59,413 nucleotides of DNA from Halothiobacillus sp. 35-54-62 (GCA_002281295.1 NCFS01000009.1:1-59413), one strand, 5' to 3'; positions 1 through 11,785 are shown, counted from the first letter of the stretch. Numbers and translations: made by a program. Notes: generated from the letters alone by a model not told the origin.

Positions 1-36
1 TGGTATGTCAAACCTCGGTTTATCGTCTCGATGGGT

Positions 37-924
37 CTACTTTAATTCGGACAGCGCCTCGAAGCCAGCCACGACATCGAACAGCTCCTCATCAATACTG
101 CTTTGGCGCAGACGGTGATAGGTTCGCTTGAGGTTTTCCTGCAGTTCGTCGATATTTTTTTCAGCACGTTGCATCGCAGCCAGACGGCTGGCATTTTCGC
201 TGGCCAGCGATTCGGCACATGCCCTGAACAGGGTAACAAACAGATATTCACGCACGAGTGCTGGCAGTGTTTGCGCCGCGCCAGCCAGAACCTCGGGCCA
301 ACTACCGGTTGGCCAGGTGACGGTCGTCAGGTGACGCTGCCACTCATTGTCCAGCGGCAGCAGCCGTTGGCTCACGGGGGTGTAATTCCCGCCGGACTGA
401 GGGCGATTATGGAACAGGTGAATTTCTCTGAGATCGCCTGCTTCGTGCCTTGCTTCGATTCCAAGCAGAATTTGTCCCACGAGTGGTGTAATCGCGCCAA
501 TGGCATTGGGCAGATTGAAGCTTGACCCCTTGTCCAGGTGCGTGTCAGCCAGGCGTGATTGAATCCGCTCGCCCACCGTCCATAGCGTTTTCTTGCCCGG
601 TCGGTTCTCCACGGTGGCGACGACAAATTCGGCCAGGATTTCGTTGAATGGACCCACGAGTCCCTGGTCGGAACCAAAGGTAATCGCAATGATTCCGCCG
701 GTTTTTGATGTCGGTACGGGTGCTGCGGCATCCCAAGGTTCGTTGTGTTGAAAACAGGCGGCCAGCCCCAGTTGTACGGTGCGGTAATAATCGTCCAGGG
801 CGCGCACGGCGTTCTCATACTGTGTGACGCTTGCCGCAGCCATGGCCTTCATTGTGCGCACGACGGATTCGAGTTCTGCCGCACTGGCAATCTTCCGATG
901 GAGATTGGCAGCGGTATCGCTCAC
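37..924 (-). CDS. atpG: N-ATPase F1 gamma subunit
   Basis: Central rotor-stalk subunit of the F1 sector, coupling c-ring rotation to the catalytic alpha/beta hexamer on the cytoplasmic side. The 295-residue product has the N-terminal helix typical of the family ([20 protein letters not shown]) and a matching C-terminal helix ([19 protein letters not shown]) that pair as the coiled-coil shaft. The middle is divergent compared with housekeeping gamma, as is usual in N-type ATPases. It is the last gene of the minus-strand atpDCQRBEFAG operon, and its start overlaps the atpA stop by 4 nt (ATGA), suggesting translational coupling. The identification is firm; assignment to the N-type rests on the operon. 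Confidence 0.9.
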   Translation of the reverse strand: MSDTAANLHRKIASAAELESVVRTMKAMAAASVTQYENAVRALDDYYRTVQLGLAACFQHNEPWDAAAPVPTSKTGGIIAITFGSDQGLVGPFNEILAEFVVATVENRPGKKTLWTVGERIQSRLADTHLDKGSSFNLPNAIGAITPLVGQILLGIEARHEAGDLREIHLFHNRPQSGGNYTPVSQRLLPLDNEWQRHLTTVTWPTGSWPEVLAGAAQTLPALVREYLFVTLFRACAESLASENASRLAAMQRAEKNIDELQENLKRTYHRLRQSSIDEELFDVVAGFEALSELK

Positions 925-2318
925 GATGCTTCCTTGATTTTCGACTGATCTTGAAAGGGTTCGAGCGCCGTGCGGGCAATCTCGATCATCGCGTTTCGAT
1001 CTTCCGGGCTCAATTTTTCGGTGACATCGAACCGTGCACTCACCTCGGTCGGGATGCGGGTTGCCGCCTCGTGCAGGGCGAGTTCGGCGGCCGACACCTG
1101 CTCAAGCGGGACGTTATCGAAGAGCCCATCAGTCAACGCCAGCAGGATTGTGATTTGTGCCGCCACAGATACCGGCGCGAATTCTGCTTGTTTGAGACAG
1201 GCACGGATGCGGCGCCCGTGCTCGATGATTTGACGGGTATGTTCATCCAGCCGAGCCCCAAACCGGGTAAAGGTTTCCAGCTCCTCGAACTGGGCATAGG
1301 CGAGCTTCAAATCGCCTGCAATATCCTGTGCCTCGGTTTCGATAATCGGCAGTGCAGTCAGTGATCCGCCGCCGAGTTCCGGGCGCAGGTGGGTGGCCCG
1401 TTCCAGCAGACGCGAGTGGATGTAAAAGATGTCGCCGGGAAACGCTTCCCGACCCGGCGGGCGGCGCAGCAATAACGAGAGCTCGCGATAGGCGCGTGCG
1501 TGTTGTGTCAAATCGTCGTATACCACCAGCACATCGCGGCCTTGCGCCATGAAATGCTCGGCGATGCTGGTCGCGGCGTAGGGTGCGATGTAGGCGAGGC
1601 CGGGCGGATCATTGCCTTCGGTGACGACCACGACGGTGTAATCGAGCGCGCCTTTTTCGCGCAAGGCGGCGACGACCTTGGCGACATCGGACGCGCGCTG
1701 GCCAATGGCGCAATACACGCACAACACGTTTTTCCCGCGTTGATTGATGATGGTGTCGAGTGCGATCGCGGTTTTGCCGGTCTGCCGGTCGCCGATAATC
1801 AGTTCGCGCTGGCCGCGACCAATGGGGATGAGTGCATCAATCACCTTGATCCCCGTTTGCAAGGGGACGGTGACGGGCGCGCGATCCATGATGTGCGGTG
1901 CCGTGCGCTCAATGGGCAATCGCGTGCCGGAGACCACCGAGCCCTTGCCGTCCAGCGGCCGACCCATCGGATTGATAATCCGCCCGATCAGTCTGTCGCC
2001 CACGGGCACATCAACCACGTGCCCGCTGCGGGTGACTTCATCGCCCGCATTTAATTGCGAATAATCACCCAGCAGGACAACGCCAATTTCCTCTTCATCA
2101 ATATTGAACGCAATGCCATAGACAGGGCCGGGAAATTTCAGAACCTCTTCGAATCCGACACCGGGGAGACCGGCAACTTTCGCGATACCCGTCGCGACGC
2201 TGGTAATGACACCAATTTCCTGCAGGACCAAGTGTGGCGTACCGCTTTCTCGCGCTCGACGCAGATGAGCGAACGTGCTGTCGAACAGCGGCTGCAGACG
2301 ATCGGATTCGTTATGCAT
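921..2318 (-). CDS. atpA: N-ATPase F1 alpha subunit
   Basis: Non-catalytic nucleotide-binding subunit of F1. The P-loop GDRQTGKT is intact, and the beta-barrel, nucleotide-binding and C-terminal helical regions follow in the usual order. I chose the ATG at 2318 (MHNESDRLQ, 465 aa) rather than the in-frame ATG at 2375, because the longer form adds a proline-rich stretch that lies inside atpF and has no family counterpart. The 2318 ATG gives an 8-nt overlap with the atpF stop (ATGCATAA), a pattern that recurs in this operon. The protein is shorter than a housekeeping AtpA (about 510 aa) and has a reduced N-terminus, consistent with N-ATPases and with the absence of a standard delta subunit partner. 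Confidence 0.92.
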   Translation of the reverse strand: MHNESDRLQPLFDSTFAHLRRARESGTPHLVLQEIGVITSVATGIAKVAGLPGVGFEEVLKFPGPVYGIAFNIDEEEIGVVLLGDYSQLNAGDEVTRSGHVVDVPVGDRLIGRIINPMGRPLDGKGSVVSGTRLPIERTAPHIMDRAPVTVPLQTGIKVIDALIPIGRGQRELIIGDRQTGKTAIALDTIINQRGKNVLCVYCAIGQRASDVAKVVAALREKGALDYTVVVVTEGNDPPGLAYIAPYAATSIAEHFMAQGRDVLVVYDDLTQHARAYRELSLLLRRPPGREAFPGDIFYIHSRLLERATHLRPELGGGSLTALPIIETEAQDIAGDLKLAYAQFEELETFTRFGARLDEHTRQIIEHGRRIRACLKQAEFAPVSVAAQITILLALTDGLFDNVPLEQVSAAELALHEAATRIPTEVSARFDVTEKLSPEDRNAMIEIARTALEPFQDQSKIKEAS

Positions 2319-3102
2319 CGGCGCCTTGCCTGGTTTCGGGTTCTGATTGGGTTTTGGGCAGGTCGTTGATGGCATTTTCGAGTGAGCCCAGATAGTCCGC
2401 GATACTCCATGCCAGTTTTTGTCCGTTTGTGGCGAGTTCTATCCCGCTGATGAGTGCGGGCGCAATCTCGAATCGCAAAGGGATTTCTGCCGAGAAGGTT
2501 TCGTTGACTGCGGTTTGTATCGCTCGGCATTGTTCATTGGAAAGCGCAAACGCACTGCGCACGAGCGCAGGGTCTGATTGAGTTTTAAGTGCCTTGGCGA
2601 GGGTTTCTTTTGCCTGACGGTCGAGCGCGGGGAGACGGCGCAAAAACACCTCGACCATGCGTTCTTCCAGTGTGGTTTCGGCCAAATCGCCCAAGGCCTT
2701 GCGGGCAATGGCCAATACCTCGTCAAGCACGCGACGAGCAAGCGCCTCGTTCAGGCTGTGTTGCTCAATGTTCAGTGATTCCTGCAACCGTGCGCGGAGG
2801 TTGGTCGACTCTTGTCGCGCCTCATCAAGCAGTCGTAAACGTTCGGTGTTCGCCTCAGCCGTCGCCTGACTCATCAGTGCAGCGCGCGCTTGGTCAAGTG
2901 ACTGATTCTTTTGTGAAAATGTGGTGCGTTCCTGTTCGGCTTCGATTTTTTTCGCTTCGGCATCGGTCAACGCCGCAGCGATCCGCTGTTCGCGCGCGTC
3001 AATGGCATTGAGGATAGGGCGGTACAGGAAGCGCTTTAACAACCAGACCAGAATGAGGAAGTTGACAACCTGTGCCGCCACGGTAAACCAGTCGATGAGC
3101 AT
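2311..3102 (-). CDS. atpF: N-ATPase F0 subunit b, long form (b-delta type)
   Basis: Peripheral stalk subunit. Residues about 7-28 form one membrane helix ([20 protein letters not shown]), followed by a long charged helix rich in Glu, Gln, Arg and Ala. At 263 residues it is around 100 longer than an ordinary b subunit. No atpH (delta) gene is present anywhere in the operon. The C-terminal third (from about residue 150) is therefore inferred to take the delta role at the top of F1; this is not proven here. It sits 3 nt after atpE and overlaps atpA by 8 nt. Confidence 0.88.
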   Translation of the reverse strand: MLIDWFTVAAQVVNFLILVWLLKRFLYRPILNAIDAREQRIAAALTDAEAKKIEAEQERTTFSQKNQSLDQARAALMSQATAEANTERLRLLDEARQESTNLRARLQESLNIEQHSLNEALARRVLDEVLAIARKALGDLAETTLEERMVEVFLRRLPALDRQAKETLAKALKTQSDPALVRSAFALSNEQCRAIQTAVNETFSAEIPLRFEIAPALISGIELATNGQKLAWSIADYLGSLENAINDLPKTQSEPETRQGADA

Positions 3103-3105
3103 GAG

Positions 3106-3387
3106 TTACTTTCCTGTGGCCAGGGCAGTGGCATGGCTCCAGAACGGGTTGGCGAAGATCAGGATCATCGAGACCACAAAGCAGTAAATGGCAATCGATT
3201 CGATCATGGCCAGGCCCACAAACAGGGTGCGGGTGATGGTAGATGCCGCATCGGGCTGCTGCGCCAGTGCGCTCAATGCCGTGGCGACAGCGCGCCCTTC
3301 GCCGAGCGCGGGCCCAATACTGCCCAAGGCGATGGTCAGCCCGGCGGTAAAAATCGAAGCGATGGCGATCAGGGTCATGCTGTCCAT
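3106..3387 (-). CDS. atpE: N-ATPase F0 subunit c (rotor ring)
   Basis: Ion-carrying ring subunit of 93 residues with two membrane helices. The outer-helix carboxylate is Glu63 in AMIESIAIY, with Ser64 and Tyr68 matching positions used by sodium-type rings. The inner helix reads GPALGEG, placing Glu30 where the Na+-translocating Ilyobacter ring has Gln. The ring therefore carries two carboxylates per subunit near the binding site, a feature of N-ATPases. Published N-ATPase ring work favours protons with this pair, so the coupling ion cannot be stated from sequence alone. Flanked by atpB (29 nt gap) and atpF (3 nt gap). Confidence 0.93.
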   Translation of the reverse strand: MDSMTLIAIASIFTAGLTIALGSIGPALGEGRAVATALSALAQQPDAASTITRTLFVGLAMIESIAIYCFVVSMILIFANPFWSHATALATGK

Positions 3388-3416
3388 AAGGTGTCCTTTG
3401 GTGGGGGTTACTGGGT

Positions 3417-4097
3417 TTACTCTGGCGCAGGCTGGCGTGCCCGCGTGGCTGCGGCAATATATACCGCCGCCAGGATACTGAAGATATAGGCTTGCACCAT
3501 GCCGGTCAGCAACCCGAGCACACTGAGGGCAATCGGGAAGATGAAGGGTGTGATGGTCAGCAAAATCGCAATAATCATCGTGCCGCTCATCATGTTGCCG
3601 AACAGACGAACCGCAAGCGCCAAGGTGCGCGACAGTTCGCTGATGATATTGAATGGCAGCATGATGACCGTGGGCTTCAGGTACTCCTTGAGATAGCTGG
3701 CCAGCCCCTGATCCTGGATGCCGAACAGCGGCACGGCCACAAATACGCAGATGGCCAGGGCTGTCGTGGTTGAGAGCGAGCCGGTCGGGGGGTCGTAGCC
3801 CGGCACGATGGTGAACAGGCTCGCCGTGGCAATGAACAAAAACAAGGAGCCCAGAAAACCGAGATATTTTTGCGGTTGCTGCAAACCCACTTCGCTGATT
3901 TGTTGGTTAATACCGGTCACGATGATTTCCAGGAGGTTCTGCCAGCGTGAACGCTCAAGTACCGTGGAGCGTTCGCGGGTCAGCAGTTTTGCCGCGATGA
4001 CGAGTACGCCCATCAGCCCCCAGGTGGTCACAATGGTGACGTTGAGTTTGATGAACCCATATTGCCAGAAGATGATCTCATCCGGACTAAGGTGCAT
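3417..4097 (-). CDS. atpB: N-ATPase F0 subunit a
   Basis: Membrane stator subunit that forms the ion half-channels against the c-ring. The 226-residue product has about five hydrophobic segments. The essential arginine is in ALAVRLFGNMMSGT, the near-universal RLFGN signature. A loop with polar residues (GYDPPTGSLSTT) separates the early helices. It starts inside the atpR stop region (11-nt overlap, 4087-4097). The C-terminus ends in RARQPAPE after the last helix. Confidence 0.93.
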   Translation of the reverse strand: MHLSPDEIIFWQYGFIKLNVTIVTTWGLMGVLVIAAKLLTRERSTVLERSRWQNLLEIIVTGINQQISEVGLQQPQKYLGFLGSLFLFIATASLFTIVPGYDPPTGSLSTTTALAICVFVAVPLFGIQDQGLASYLKEYLKPTVIMLPFNIISELSRTLALAVRLFGNMMSGTMIIAILLTITPFIFPIALSVLGLLTGMVQAYIFSILAAVYIAAATRARQPAPE

Positions 4098-4422
4098 GAT
4101 CGGTTTCCTGATTAATTTGGCGATCCTCTGCCAGGGCTAAAGATTGCGGTTGTTGCGCCCTGCGAACCCGGCGGGCAATCACAAAGCGGGCAATAACGAA
4201 TCCCAGCAGGCACGCCAGTAATTTGTGCCAGTCGTCTGCCGAGACAAAATAGAACCCCAGCAGAACGCCAGCCGTTCGCAGCAGCATGCTGCCGAGGAAC
4301 CACAATGCGGCTTGGTTTGAGGCCATACCCCGGCGAATCGTCCACCAAAGTCCGCCAAAAAAAAATACGCCCAGCAGGAAGCCCATGCTCAATGCTCCGG
4401 CGAGACTTAATGGGTCATTCAT
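4087..4422 (-). CDS. atpR: N-ATPase accessory membrane protein AtpR
   Basis: Small hydrophobic protein (111 aa from the ATG at 4422) with about three membrane helices and an arginine-rich segment (VIARFVIARRVRRAQ) near the C-terminus. Position between atpQ and atpB identifies it as AtpR, a component found only in N-ATPase operons and proposed to help c-ring assembly. The upstream in-frame ATG at 4509 would prefix an Arg/Trp-rich stretch from inside atpQ and is rejected. The chosen start overlaps the atpQ stop by 8 nt (ATGAATGA). Assignment is by context and topology; the sequence itself is poorly conserved. Confidence 0.82.
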   Translation of the reverse strand: MNDPLSLAGALSMGFLLGVFFFGGLWWTIRRGMASNQAALWFLGSMLLRTAGVLLGFYFVSADDWHKLLACLLGFVIARFVIARRVRRAQQPQSLALAEDRQINQETDHAP

Positions 4423-4748
4423 GCTCCTTCTCCTCCTCCGGCGCGTTGATGGCTTTGTCTTCCTTGTCCACCCAGTACCATGCCAGCCAGCAGCCCAGTC
4501 CCAAGCCAACCGCCAGCAGTGCGAGTGTCCACGAATGGCTCGTGTGGACGTGTTTATCGAGCCAGATACCCAACGCGGCGCCCAGCAGGGTGGGGATTGC
4601 CACCGACCAGCCCACCATGCCCATCATGCCGAGGCCAGACCAGATGGTTTGTGTGGCATGACGTTGCGCCCTGAGTTTGCGTGCTGCCTGCTCGCCCACC
4701 TGGCGACTGAATTTCGTTTCGCCCGCTGCGGGCGGATGTTCAGAGGGC

Positions 4749-4756
<8 letters not shown>
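4415..4756 (-). CDS. atpQ: N-ATPase AtpQ (AtpI-like) membrane protein
   Basis: Product of 113 residues from the ATG at 4756. A polar N-terminal 45 residues precede two membrane helices (about 48-72 and 78-98, with GWSVAIPTLLGAALGIWLDK and ALLAVGLGLGCWLAWYWV), resembling the AtpI/F0F1-ATPase family. The order atpC-atpQ-atpR is diagnostic of N-ATPases. The start overlaps atpC by 8 nt (ATGAATAA). The upstream in-frame ATG at 4789 lies within atpC and is less likely. A c-ring assembly or Mg2+-related role is known only by analogy with AtpI. Confidence 0.82.
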
Positions 4757-6742
<1,986 letters not shown>

Positions 6743-7966
6743 TCATGGGGCGGGCGTGATGTCGGCACTGTGATGCTTATCCGGACGCAGTATCGAGAAT
6801 ACTGTCAGTGCGATGAACGCGATGCCGGCCGCCACAAGGAACGCGCTCGACGGGTGTGTCAACCATAATAGCCCGGCAATCAACGATGCCGGCAGATAAA
6901 TCAGGCCGGTCACAAAGTTATACAGGCCAATGGCCGAGGCGCGGCGTTCAAACTCAAGATCCGCGATAAATACCTTGCTTTGCGCTTCGTCAATCGCATA
7001 AAACACGCCATAAAAAACGAACAGTACGATGATTTGCCCTTGTGTGGATGCAAACGCAAAGCCGAGGCACATCAATAAATAGACCAGATAGCCCAGCATG
7101 ATGATTCGAGCCCGCCCGATGTGATCGCTGAGTTTGCCCACCAGCGGTGCCGCCACGACACACGCAATATTGAACAAGGCGTAGAGCAACACAATATCCT
7201 TGACTGCAAAACCTACGCTATGCGCACGCAGCAGCAAAAAGCCAAAGCTAAAATAGGCCAGCGAGAAGATCCCTGCCGTAACCAGGTAGCGCTTGAATTC
7301 CGGGCTGAGGGCTTTCCATGCCTCAAACATATTGTCACGCGGGTGCGCGACCCCCGGTTGTTCCTTGACGAAACTCAAGACAATGACGCTGAGTAAGGCG
7401 GGAACGAGTGCAACCCAGAACAAAATATGAAACGTCGGGGCACCATCCCCCAACCAGGAAAGCAGGCCGTAAGCCACCAATGGCCCAAACACCGCACCGG
7501 ATTTATCCAGCGCCTTATGCACACCAAATGAAAAACCGCGTTTACGCTGGTCCGCAACCGCAGAGAGCCAGGCATCACGAGGCGGACCTCGAAAACTTTT
7601 CCCCAGCCGTTCGATGATCCGAAAAATACCCAGACCCGCGACCGAACTGGAGATGAGCAGAATCGCTTTGGCCAGCGTCGAGAAACCATACCCGGCCAGT
7701 GCGAAGATTTTACGTTTGCCGGATCGATCCGATAGCCAGCCGGAAAGGTAATTCAAAGCGGAGGCGGATAAGTCGGCAAGCCCTTCAATCACGCCGAGCA
7801 AGGCCGCCGAAGCGCCCGCAATTGTGGTGAAAAAGATCGCAAAGACGGAAAAAATCATCTCGGAACTCAGATCCGTCAGAAAGCTCACCAAACCCAGTTT
7901 GAGTACATCGGGATGCACGCCAAATTTTTTGTCGACGGAATGATCGGACGGCAAGGTTTCTTTCAT
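6743..7966 (-). CDS. Major facilitator superfamily transporter
   Basis: A 407-residue integral inner-membrane protein with about 12 hydrophobic segments. It contains the MFS loop 2-3 signature in the form GWLSDRSGKRKIF and a second copy in the C-terminal half (GKLSDHIGRARIIMLGY). The segment RLGKSFRGPPRDAWLSAVA is shared with a subgroup of uncharacterised proteobacterial MFS proteins. The substrate cannot be read from sequence. It lies between the hydrogenase and N-ATPase operons, on the same strand, but separated from the hydrogenase protease gene by 255 bp, so it is probably its own transcription unit. Confidence 0.85.
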   Translation of the reverse strand: MKETLPSDHSVDKKFGVHPDVLKLGLVSFLTDLSSEMIFSVFAIFFTTIAGASAALLGVIEGLADLSASALNYLSGWLSDRSGKRKIFALAGYGFSTLAKAILLISSSVAGLGIFRIIERLGKSFRGPPRDAWLSAVADQRKRGFSFGVHKALDKSGAVFGPLVAYGLLSWLGDGAPTFHILFWVALVPALLSVIVLSFVKEQPGVAHPRDNMFEAWKALSPEFKRYLVTAGIFSLAYFSFGFLLLRAHSVGFAVKDIVLLYALFNIACVVAAPLVGKLSDHIGRARIIMLGYLVYLLMCLGFAFASTQGQIIVLFVFYGVFYAIDEAQSKVFIADLEFERRASAIGLYNFVTGLIYLPASLIAGLLWLTHPSSAFLVAAGIAFIALTVFSILRPDKHHSADITPAP

Positions 7967-8221
7967 GAACGTCTCACTCCGAATGACAGATGGGCCGAAG
8001 TCAGGTTGGGTGATTGTCGCTCAACAGATCCCAATCTCCCCGGATTTTATGATCTTTGCATGGATTGCCGTTCTTTTTTTTCGGCAGAAAAGTTCAAGGT
8101 AGAGCCATGATGATGCGGGCATTTCAGGGTTGACGGCGAAAGGATCACATTGAACGCCAGGATGAAATAGAGTCGATCCCCGCATCGTCGAAAGCGCGTA
8201 AAAATCATGGATAAACTGTTG

Positions 8222-8773
8222 CTAAAACGATCCCGCTGGTGGACTCTCAACGTGAGTATTTTGTTGAAATGACAGTCCATGAGTCGTTGAAAAGCGATAC
8301 ACCCCGAATTGCAGCCAATACTCGACGCAGGATTTGACCTCGGCATGAAGGCTTTGGGTCGCCAGCGCCTGGCGTCGTCGGAACGTTTGCTCAGGTGAAG
8401 GTTCAGTATCTGCGGGGATTTCGACGGCAACTATTTGAATTTTTTCGGTTGAAAATCCCAAGCTTGCGAGTAACGCTATGGTGGTGTTGAGGTCAATGCC
8501 ATGGGATGAAAATTTCTGGTGGGCTGGCGGCAAGGCCAGCGTGGTGAATCGTTGGGCTGTGCCCGGCCTTGCCTTGCCCATCATACTGTCGATGAAAATT
8601 ACCCAGTCCATCGGTGTGATTGGGTGTGAAAACAGATTGGTCGGGCGGCTCAGCATATCCACCACGATTGCAGGTTGTCCGCTGAAGGTCAGACGGAGTT
8701 GATCGGCAGCGAGCCAGCCGACCTGATCCCAGCCATAGGGTGATCCCAGTCCGAAGATATAGAGTCGGTTCAT
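8222..8773 (-). CDS. NiFe-hydrogenase maturation endopeptidase
   Basis: HyaD/HybD/HycI-type peptidase that removes the C-terminal extension of the large subunit after nickel insertion. The 183-residue product begins with MNRLYIFGLGSPYGWDQVGW, corresponding to the family's GxGNxxxxDDxxG motif, although the usual GN and paired Asp are changed (GSPYGWDQVG). Asp17 is left as a candidate nickel ligand; a second acidic residue is in VVDMLSRP, and a third in VIFIDSMMG. It directly follows the large subunit gene with a 4-nt overlap, and the large subunit still has a cleavable tail, so the role is well supported. It is the last gene of the eleven-gene hyp/hyd operon. Confidence 0.83.
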   Translation of the reverse strand: MNRLYIFGLGSPYGWDQVGWLAADQLRLTFSGQPAIVVDMLSRPTNLFSHPITPMDWVIFIDSMMGKARPGTAQRFTTLALPPAHQKFSSHGIDLNTTIALLASLGFSTEKIQIVAVEIPADTEPSPEQTFRRRQALATQSLHAEVKSCVEYWLQFGVYRFSTTHGLSFQQNTHVESPPAGSF

Positions 8774-10068
8774 TGCCGTGCGGCACGAAAATCCAGAAAG
8801 TGCGTCGCGCAGGATATGCAGGGGTCGTAATTTCGAATCACCATTTCCCCATGCAAGCGCAGGGCATCATCTGGCTGATCCAATCCGAAGCGGGTCAGCG
8901 ATGTCTTGAGATCCTCCTCCATCCGGGCCTGATTCTGGCTGGTCGGCGGCACAATCTGCGCATTCAGTACATGGCCCTGTTCGTCCAGCGCATAACGATG
9001 CCAAAGAATGCCCCGCGGCGCTTCCGTACAGCCATAGCCGATACCGGCGCACTGAACCGGTTCGACATAGGGTGTGGTTCTGGCATCGTAATTTTCCGTC
9101 AGACGCAGGGATTCGCTCAAGGCGTAGTAAATCTCGATGGCTCGGGCCAGAATGCTGTGGAACATGTTTCGGCTGGGGAATCGAATCCCGGTCGCCTCAA
9201 TGAGTTGGCGTAAATCCGCAGGGAGGTATGCGTAATTATTATTGAGACGCGCCAGCGGGCCGACGAGATACGGTTGATCGTCCAGCAGGGCGTGCAGGGC
9301 GGTGGAGTAGGGCACCTGGAATTCGCGGAAATGCTGTTCATATTCTTCAATCGCGATATCCAGCCCGCGATCGGAAACGATCCGACCGCCGGTTATCGGG
9401 TATTCACCATTCTGTCGCAGGGATACCGAAGTGAAATCCTGGTCGTCCTCGGGGATCGGCAGGGTCGCGACCCAGACAATCAGATCGCGGGCTTCATTAA
9501 GGCTTTCATGGATTTTCTGGCGGAGCGTGGCCATGGCGGCGGCATCCGGGGCGCGGAAAAACCCGCCGGGCCGAACCCCGACCGGGTGCACCGATCGTCC
9601 GCCGAACGTGCGAATGATGTCGTTGCCGATGCCCTGCAGTCGAAGACCGCGCCGGACTTCCAGCGGAAATTGTTTCGCCATTGCGGGCGCGCTGTTAAAA
9701 CCGAGAAAATCGGGCGCGGCCAGCAGGTGGACATGCAGACTGTGGCTCTGAATCCATTCGCCGCAATACATCACCCGACGCATGGCCTGCACCCAGGGGG
9801 TTGGCGTGAAGTTGAAAATCGATTCAATCGCTGCCACCGCGCTCATCTGATAGGCCACCGGACAAATACCGCAGATGCGCGCCACGCTGTCGATGACATC
9901 CTGCACCGGGCGGCCTTCGAGCAATTTCTCGAACAGGCGCGGCGGCTCGAAAATTCTCAAATGAAGTTCATCGATATGGCCGTCCCGAATGCGGATGTCC
10001 AGCGCACCTTCGCCTTCGACGCGCGCCAGAATGGGCACATGAATTTCGCCGGTTCTCAGGTCGCTCAT
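8770..10068 (-). CDS. hydA: Group 3b NiFe-hydrogenase large (alpha) subunit
   Basis: Catalytic subunit carrying the NiFe(CN)2CO centre in a cytoplasmic, NAD(P)-linked bidirectional hydrogenase. The 432-residue product has both cysteine pairs: RICGIC (Cys66, Cys69) and DPCISC (Cys417, Cys420). After the conserved His423 comes a nine-residue tail FLDFRAARQ, the expected substrate of the maturation protease encoded next. The reduced size and the presence of separate beta and gamma subunit genes point to group 3b (sulfhydrogenase-like) rather than 3d, which would have HoxF/HoxU. Its start overlaps the small subunit stop by 4 nt. Confidence 0.93.
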   Translation of the reverse strand: MSDLRTGEIHVPILARVEGEGALDIRIRDGHIDELHLRIFEPPRLFEKLLEGRPVQDVIDSVARICGICPVAYQMSAVAAIESIFNFTPTPWVQAMRRVMYCGEWIQSHSLHVHLLAAPDFLGFNSAPAMAKQFPLEVRRGLRLQGIGNDIIRTFGGRSVHPVGVRPGGFFRAPDAAAMATLRQKIHESLNEARDLIVWVATLPIPEDDQDFTSVSLRQNGEYPITGGRIVSDRGLDIAIEEYEQHFREFQVPYSTALHALLDDQPYLVGPLARLNNNYAYLPADLRQLIEATGIRFPSRNMFHSILARAIEIYYALSESLRLTENYDARTTPYVEPVQCAGIGYGCTEAPRGILWHRYALDEQGHVLNAQIVPPTSQNQARMEEDLKTSLTRFGLDQPDDALRLHGEMVIRNYDPCISCATHFLDFRAARQ

Positions 10069-10937
10069 TGCTCGGCTCCCAGACTGGTTTTTGGGTTGAT
10101 TCCCGGGTTGGTGTTCGGTGCTGCGGACGTTTTGTTCTGCCAGTGTATGCCCACACTCGTGAAGGGTTCCGTCTGGCTATTGATAAACAACAGGCGCTGG
10201 GCGACTTCCCGGGCGGGCATCCCGGTCGCGGCGAAATAGGTGCTCAGCGCGGATACATTGGCCTGAACCGCCGGGCCGTAACAGGCATAGCAATCGCGTT
10301 GCATTTTCGGGCAAATGGCGCCACAGCCGGTTTGCGTCACCGGCCCCATGCAGGGTTTGCCCTGCGAAACCATCACACAGACGACATTCTGACGTTTGCA
10401 CTCCATGCAGACGGCACTGTGGTCCACCCGAGGCAGGTGTCCGGTCAGCAGGGCCTTGGTGACGCCCAGCACCTGCTCCCCATTGACCGGACAGCCCCAT
10501 AGCTCAAGATCGACCTTGATGATGCTGGCGATGGGGCGGGATTCGGGCAGCAGGTCGAGATATTCGGGCTGCGCATAAATGCCCGCGATCCATTCGCCGG
10601 AATCATGCATGTTGCGCAGTGCCTGAATACCACCCGCAGTGGCGCAGGCGCCGATCGTGATGACGTACCGGCTGTTTTCGCGAATCTGTTTCAGCCGTGC
10701 GGCATCCTTCGAGGTCGCCACACTGCCTTCGACGAAGGCAATGTCTACCACCGCATCCTCGTCGATGGGCCCGGCCTCGGCAAAATGCAGGATATCTACG
10801 GTTTCGGCCAGCGCCAGCAGCGGCTCGCCCAGATTCAGGAACGCGAGCTGACAGCCGTCGCAGGAGCTGAACTTGTGCACGGCAACCCGAGGCCGATGCG
10901 TGGAGCGGAGTGCTGCGTGGGGTATGGAGTTATTCAT
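10065..10937 (-). CDS. hydD: Group 3b NiFe-hydrogenase small (delta) subunit
   Basis: Electron-transfer subunit holding the iron-sulfur clusters next to the active site. I place the start at the ATG 10937 (MNNSIPHAALRS, 290 aa) with an AGAGG ribosome site about 9 nt upstream; the longer frame to 11300 runs back through the flavin subunit gene. The proximal cluster ligands begin in SSCDGCQLAFL, then GACATAGG, WGCPVNGEQ, and a C-terminal cysteine-rich part (CMECKRQNVVC, GCGAICP, RDCYACYGP). There is no twin-arginine signal, so the enzyme stays in the cytoplasm, as in group 3. Confidence 0.92.
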   Translation of the reverse strand: MNNSIPHAALRSTHRPRVAVHKFSSCDGCQLAFLNLGEPLLALAETVDILHFAEAGPIDEDAVVDIAFVEGSVATSKDAARLKQIRENSRYVITIGACATAGGIQALRNMHDSGEWIAGIYAQPEYLDLLPESRPIASIIKVDLELWGCPVNGEQVLGVTKALLTGHLPRVDHSAVCMECKRQNVVCVMVSQGKPCMGPVTQTGCGAICPKMQRDCYACYGPAVQANVSALSTYFAATGMPAREVAQRLLFINSQTEPFTSVGIHWQNKTSAAPNTNPGINPKTSLGAEQ

Positions 10938-10951
10938 CAGGATTGCCTCTG

Positions 10952-11785
10952 TTAGACGCCCTTGTGGCCCCAGTAGGGCGCGAGTTCGGCATAATTGAAC
11001 ACCGGGCCGTCCCGGCAGACGAATTTGGCGCCCAGTTGGCAGCGGCCGCAGGAACCCAGCGCACAGTGCATGTTGCGCTCCATGCTGAGCCAGATTTGCG
11101 TGTCGGGCACCGCCCGTTGTCGCATATCGCGCACCACGGCATTCATCATGCCTTCCGGACCGCACATGATCACCGAGGTCTGTTTCGGCTCGATCTTGAG
11201 CTGGTCGAAGAACTGCGTGACCGGTCCGACGCGCCCCGGCCAGAGCGTGTCGCCCGTATCGGCAGTCAGCCAGACCTCGACATTGGGATACTGACGCCAT
11301 TGATCATAGCGCTCGCGCCAGATGAAATCGTGGGCATGCTTGACCCCCTGGATAATCTGGATGCGTCCGTAGCGCGCCTGGCGGCGCAAGGCATACTCAA
11401 TAAACGAGACGGATGGCGCACAACCCAGCCCGCCGGTCACGATCACCAGATCGGTGCCTTCCGCTTCCACGACCGGCCAACCGCGACCATAGGGGCCGCG
11501 CAGGCCGAGGCGATCGCCCACCTGAAGTTTCCCTAGATTATCGGTCACCGAACCGACCCTGCGAATGGTGTGGTTGATGACATGGCTGTCTTCGGGGTCG
11601 GAGACAATGGAAATGGGTACCTCGCCGACCCCCGGCAGATACAGCATATTGAACTGACCCGGTGCAAATTCGAATTGGGATTGAATCACCGGATCGGTAA
11701 AACGCAGTTGCAGGCTGAACAGGTCAGGGGTCTCGTCGTGCCGTTCGACCACTTCTGCCTCATGCGGCATCAAGGCATTATTCAT
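10952..11785 (-). CDS. hydG: Group 3b hydrogenase flavin/NAD(P)-binding (gamma) subunit
   Basis: Diaphorase subunit of 277 residues passing electrons between NAD(P)H and the hydrogenase core. It has a ferredoxin-reductase-like FAD domain (QFNMLYLPGVGEVPISI, with the flavin motif in the RxYS position replaced by PISI), a nucleotide domain with TGGLGCAPSVSFIEYAL, and a C-terminal 2Fe-2S motif with ALGSCGRCQLGAKFVCRDGPV as in PyrK/HydG proteins. The ATG at 11785 overlaps the beta subunit stop by 8 nt (ATGAATAA); the in-frame ATG at 11848 lies inside the upstream gene. NADP preference is usual for 3b enzymes but is not tested by the sequence. Confidence 0.9.
   Translation of the reverse strand: MNNALMPHEAEVVERHDETPDLFSLQLRFTDPVIQSQFEFAPGQFNMLYLPGVGEVPISIVSDPEDSHVINHTIRRVGSVTDNLGKLQVGDRLGLRGPYGRGWPVVEAEGTDLVIVTGGLGCAPSVSFIEYALRRQARYGRIQIIQGVKHAHDFIWRERYDQWRQYPNVEVWLTADTGDTLWPGRVGPVTQFFDQLKIEPKQTSVIMCGPEGMMNAVVRDMRQRAVPDTQIWLSMERNMHCALGSCGRCQLGAKFVCRDGPVFNYAELAPYWGHKGV

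Noticed and set aside
1500..2054. 184-codon plus-strand frame over atpA
   Set aside because: Complementary shadow of the P-loop region of atpA; no independent support.
8061..8091. Intrinsic terminator after the hydrogenase protease
   Set aside because: TGCCG/CGGCA flanks a T-rich loop but the stem is 5 bp and no proper T-run follows on the minus strand; too weak to report as a feature.
9274..10239. 321-codon plus-strand frame over the hydrogenase large subunit
   Set aside because: Shadow of hydA; composition matches a complementary-strand artefact.
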